Part shown: positions 60,344 through 64,000 of the stretch, in pieces
Numbering within the stretch: position 1 is the first letter of the stretch
How the letters are laid out: each line of letters opens with the position of its first letter
Assembly: GCF_041260155.1 (NCBI RefSeq)
Contig: NC_091932.1
Location: forward strand, 32,560,338-32,624,337
DNA from: Ptychodera flava
Taxonomy: Eukaryota; Hemichordata; Enteropneusta; Ptychoderidae
DNA length: 64,000 bases
Reading direction: 5' to 3'
The notes under the pieces: model-generated
What the model was told of the DNA's origin: nothing
Seen by the model: the letters and a program-made list of their open reading frames with translations, nothing else
Databases searched by the model: none
Position numbers and translations under genes: made by a program

Positions 60344-60555
60344 AACACGATTGGAACTAATTTGGGATGATTGGATCTCTATATTTTTCAAATTCTCAAA
60401 GGTGATAGGTGCCCTATAGCTGAATGTTGCAATATTACAAATTACTCATAAAAACAAGTGTGTAACTTAAAAAAGGAAAGCAGATGAGCTTACATTTGTA
60501 GATTAAATCGACATTACTTCACCATCTAATTATCCCAAATTAGTTCCAGTCAGTA
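60344..60555. mobile_element. MITE family A, copy 3 (inverted relative to copies 1 and 2)
   Basis: The left end is AACACGATTGGAACTAATTT. The right end is partly eroded (TTAGTTCCAGTCAG). The interior is the reverse complement of copy 2 (GAATGTTGCAATATTAC, AAAACAAGTGTGTAAC). The target duplication is not clear. It sits about 0.6 kb upstream of the lectin start codon. Confidence 0.85.
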
Positions 60556-60747
60556 AATTATTTTATTGTTGTCCTACCTGATTCGCTAGCTCTTACACAG
60601 ATCACCAACGTCTGAAGAAGAGTGAAAATTAGACCTTGGTAAGATTTTATTTGTTGTTATCGATGTTTTATCGCGAATTTTCAACTTGACATTATTTTTC
60701 ACTCATTAATTTGTTTTTAAAGTCAGCAACGACATCAATTTTGTGAG

Positions 60748-60832
60748 ATTTTTTGCCGAGCGGTTTTGTCTGTGGCCTCTGCCGCTTGGTGATTGGGTAC
60801 CGTGCGTTGTGGGTTCGAGTCCGATCGAAAAC
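60748..60832 (+). repeat. tRNA-derived (Leu/Ser-like) SINE head or tRNA relic
   Basis: The A box TTGCCGAGCGG and the B box GGGTTCGAGTCC are spaced as in a type II tRNA with a long variable arm. The acceptor arms pair poorly and the T stem has a mismatch, so a functional tRNA is unlikely. The downstream sequence would be the SINE body; its end was not found. Confidence 0.6.
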
Positions 60833-60849
60833 CATCGTATTCCTTGTAG

Positions 60850-63257
60850 ACCGTTTATGCACATGAAATGTTCTCCTGTGTAAGAAAATTTTAAGGATTG
60901 ATCATCTTATGCAAGCTATTATCAATGAGCAGTTCCTGCAACATTTATTCAATCGAGGGAGCTGTTCTGAACCAGTCAAGAAGGACAGAACTCATTTCTG
61001 TTAATAATTCTAGATAAAGTCACATCTAAGATAATATCGCTGACTAATTAATTTGTAAAATAGCTGAACTTACTGTAAGAACAACGATAACATTATGTAC
61101 GGTGGCCATTTTCGATTATCATTAAACTCTTCTCGGATCCGACTGAACTGTCCGAAGTGGAAAACCAATTCAAAACCTCCAGGACGAGGGTTTCCTACGT
61201 AATGTCAGCGTAGTACCTGTACTCTCTATGTACACTTGAACTTTATCAATTTGTATTTCAGATCAATACGAATTATACGTCAGTTTAGCCATCGAACTTC
61301 ATCCCTGTCCTCGGAAAGATTCCATCTGGACTCTATTCCTGGAGTTTTCATTTATCGACAGAGAGTGCTTTTTGGCTTATAATCTTGGGGTCTTGTCCGA
61401 GCGTGTATGACAATCTTTAATTTTTAAAATTGAAGAGAATATATATTTAGGGCTGAAATGGTCTTTCAACATATTTTAGGACATTCTGAATTTCAGCGAA
61501 CGTCCACGTACTTAAAAATGTGGCAAATTAGTAATAATGTACACATATGAAGAAAGTGTATTTAGATAAATTACGAGCAAGTCGCCACGTGTTTGCTTTC
61601 AGTATTGTCGAGCGTTACATCTGTCCTTGTGGACAAATTTCTCATGCACTCCCGTCCTGGACAAACCTATCGGTGTATGTTCCCTCACATCAAAGATATA
61701 ACAGTCGTAAGTAAATGTAAATATTGATGCTAAGTAGTAATTAAGTAGAGGATCGGAGGGTTTAAAGTCATGTATATGTGCTGTGAAAAATCTGAAGTGA
61801 GTGAGAAGAAACTGTAGGTAGAGGAAGATAGACAGTTTTGACTATAGAGGGAGCGCTCTCTGATGGTACGTGGATAGCGCCATCACACGACAAGGTTATC
61901 AATCACTGCTGCATCAGCGATACTTTGACACAATGTTCACCCAAACAACTCCCTATGCTACACACATAAGTTATATAGAAACCAAAAAGCAATGTTGGTA
62001 GAAACAGGAAGGAACAAGAGATTATCTTTCATAGGCTTTAGAATGAAATTCAAAACCTAATACAAATGCATTCCAAGTACTGTAAGTATTGATATTAATA
62101 TTTTATTCCAAAAAATGGTATCATGTCTACATTTATAAGTCTATGCTATAAAATCTGTCAACTACCATACTCTTTTTTGAGTTGCTATAGCAACTGAGAT
62201 TACAAAACACTATGTTTCTGAAAACACACGCACCGTAACGTTATTCAGCACTGGACAGCTATCCATGTCACATAATTTTGTCTTGGAACAGAACTTAAGT
62301 ACAAAAAATACAAGCCACAAAACCTTTGCTATCTAGACACATTTCTGTTGCACAATAAATTTCTCAACAACTCAAGCCAACACCAACAGGGTTGATTCCT
62401 GGTGACATCACAATGACCAAGTAATACGCACAAATAAATAACTTTAATATTTTGATAAGATTCTTGAAAATTATGCATAAGCATGGACAAAATGGTACTC
62501 TATATTGAAAAGGCACACAGAAAACAATCTGTATGTACTGATTTGATTCACATTTTCACTGCTTTCACCGTTCATGTCATTCACAGTTAGTCCCAGTTTG
62601 AGGCTAACGTAATAGCAATGACCACTATCGTAGCTTTGTAACTAAAGATTGGAATAAATTACACGACATAAGCTTCTCCTAAACAAATTTTTGAAATCAG
62701 CCCTAGCTCTGAAAATATAGTTGTTTCTGCTGTGGCTTAATTTGCAGTTGTTTCTCTTACTTAAGCTGTGTGCACTTACAATTCTCATTCCATCTTTGAC
62801 GGCCTCAATGTTGGCCATACTGACTTTTCTGTTGGTCAGAAGTTGTCATAAATTGTCATCAATACTGCCCTTGTTTCCAGTCAATTGCTGTCGTTAAACA
62901 GACAAAAGCAGTAACTTTTGATTACACTCTCATCGTTTTTGTTCTCCTCCCTAAATTATATCGAAATGGAAAGGATTTAGTTTTGACAGACATTACATTG
63001 TTTACAATATGCAATGTTATACTAGATGAATAAATTCTAGTCCAAATGAAATTTCAATTGTCAACAATAACATTGGGCATCACACACATACAGGCCATGT
63101 TGATGAGCTGAACACAAGGCATTTAAACACAATTTTGGGAGTAGAGCGAGAAACTATGTTATCACAGACAGAACAAAAATAACAGCCAGGTAAAAGGTAT
63201 TGGAGCTTTAGTGGTGCTATCACTATGGTTATAAAATTATCACTCTGTCTTAAATTG
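60850..63257. other. Intergenic and probable MED23 3' UTR
   Basis: No coding or repeat signal recognised apart from AT-rich tracts. The part just below 63258 is expected to be 3' UTR of the minus-strand MED23-like gene. A TTTATT at 62102-62107 (AATAAA on the gene strand) is a remote poly(A) candidate. Confidence 0.4.
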
Positions 63258-63676
63258 CTATTGCTGTGCTTGTTGCTGTTGTAGTGGCTGCTGTTGTTGC
63301 TGTTCGTGTCCTTTGCTGATATGTGTGATGAATCGCAGTCTCATCTGCATGGGCTGTTTCAGATTCTTGATGCATCTCTCAACTTCATGCTTGACCAGGT
63401 CACCAGTGAACATGTACTTGATATGATATCTACATCCGTTGTTAAGCAATATACAGTTATCATCTTTTACTATTGTGCAATTCCAACATTATACTAACAA
63501 GTATATTTAATAATCCAAGGGCAAGATTTCATGTTAATTTATGTGAGAATAAAATTAGGTAAAACAGAATGTGATCATAGCTGTTTTCTCCGTCTCTGTA
63601 TCTCTACCATGTTCCTTGTTCTCGGTGCATCTATGTACACTTTTATATGTCCACCTGCATCTCACTGAATGAGAAT

Positions 63677-63739
<63 letters not shown>

Positions 63740-64000
63740 CCACACACAATAAAGGATACAAGAAATCGCTGATTGAATCCATGTGGTTGAGCACTTTGAC
63801 ATTCTTGTCCACTTGTTCCAACATCTCATAAAGCTCTATAGTCAACTGAAATAGAAAAATCATGACATCATATGCAAATATACCAAACACATTGATATGA
63901 TGACACTGAGAGCATGCACTGCAAGTTCAAGGCAGTGGTTATGGCCTTCTCAACAGATTCAGGGAAATAAACTCTGAGAAAGTCAGTCCTAAGCAGCCTG
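63258..64000 (-). CDS. MED23: Mediator complex subunit 23, C-terminal exons (gene continues beyond the window)
   Basis: Two exons are clear. 63760-63845 reads LTIELYEMLEQVDKNVKVLN and HMDSISDF. 63258-63429 reads YHIKYMFTGDLVKHEVERC, NLKQPMQMRLRFITHIS and a Gln-rich end before TAG (63258-63260). They join in phase 2 to give DFLYHIKYMFTG. This matches, from memory, the human MED23 tail (DFLYHMKYMFTGD...LRLRFITHIS). The Gln-rich end replaces the human Pro/Ser-rich tail. A further upstream exon may lie at about 63908-64000 (RLLRTDFLRVYFPES..), with an uncertain donor. Role: a tail-module subunit of Mediator that relays signals from activators to RNA polymerase II, in the nucleus. Just inside the intron after 63760, the gene-strand sequence is TG- then GA-repetitive. 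Confidence 0.85.
63680..63749. repeat. (CT)n(CA)n compound microsatellite
   Basis: Pure CT then CA dinucleotides, with slight interruptions, lying about 10 bp inside the MED23 intron from its donor. Confidence 0.95.

Noticed and set aside
60748-60832. Functional tRNA-Leu or tRNA-Ser gene
   Set aside because: A and B boxes are present, but the acceptor and T stems do not pair well enough.
1-64000. CRISPR arrays, operons, ribosome-binding sites, bacterial terminators, LTR elements or Polintons
   Set aside because: The window is intron-rich animal DNA; the tandem repeats are satellites and no paired long direct repeats with retroviral-type coding were seen.

Overview
The window is intron-rich, AT-rich animal nuclear DNA. 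It carries tandem satellites, microsatellites, cut-and-paste transposon relics, several decayed LINE lineages and one very large secreted mosaic protein gene. The combination of sea-urchin-egg-lectin (SUEL), fucolectin-type, discoidin, C-type lectin, TSP1 and fibrinogen-like modules in one protein points to a marine invertebrate, most plausibly a non-vertebrate deuterostome (hemichordate, amphioxus or echinoderm). The sequence alone does not settle the species.

Layout. 394-3191 (+): last four exons of a Ulp1/SENP-type (C48) cysteine protease. 3.2-25 kb: no intact host gene. This stretch holds a decayed LINE (about 6.88-8.79 kb, minus), two oppositely oriented arrays of one satellite (9.42-10.35 kb and 16.98-21.19 kb), further LINE fragments, a nested pair of MITEs (12.72-13.20 kb) and fragments of a transposase-like or HMGXB3-like gene (14.17-14.82 kb). 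25548-59754 (-): one gene of 47 inferred exons. All 46 junctions keep frame and the exon lengths sum to 9246 nt (3081 residues plus stop). 63258-64000 (-): the 3' end of a gene whose product matches the C-terminus of Mediator subunit MED23.

The large gene encodes, in order: signal peptide, discoidin, three EGF, C-type lectin, four TSP1, three discoidin (one shortened), C-type lectin, two SUEL, C-type lectin, discoidin, Ig, two SUEL, fucolectin-type (FTP), SUEL, the N-half of a SUEL, fibrinogen-like, FTP, the C-half of that SUEL, two SUEL, and a PAN/apple-like end. No membrane anchor is visible. The protein therefore looks secreted, with a suite of glycan- and surface-binding modules. Nearly all modules are bounded by phase-1 introns, the hallmark of exon shuffling. 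The fibrinogen-FTP cassette sits inside a phase-1 intron that splits a SUEL domain.

Its largest intron (37907-43571, inside the third C-type lectin) is a transposon nest: a young 2.77-kb element with 386-bp inverted repeats, a near-perfect 158-bp hairpin MITE and LINE pieces inside it, and a 2.2-kb array of ACGTG/ATCGTG words. The sequence gives no sign that the genes cooperate; the protease, the lectin and MED23 look like unrelated neighbours.
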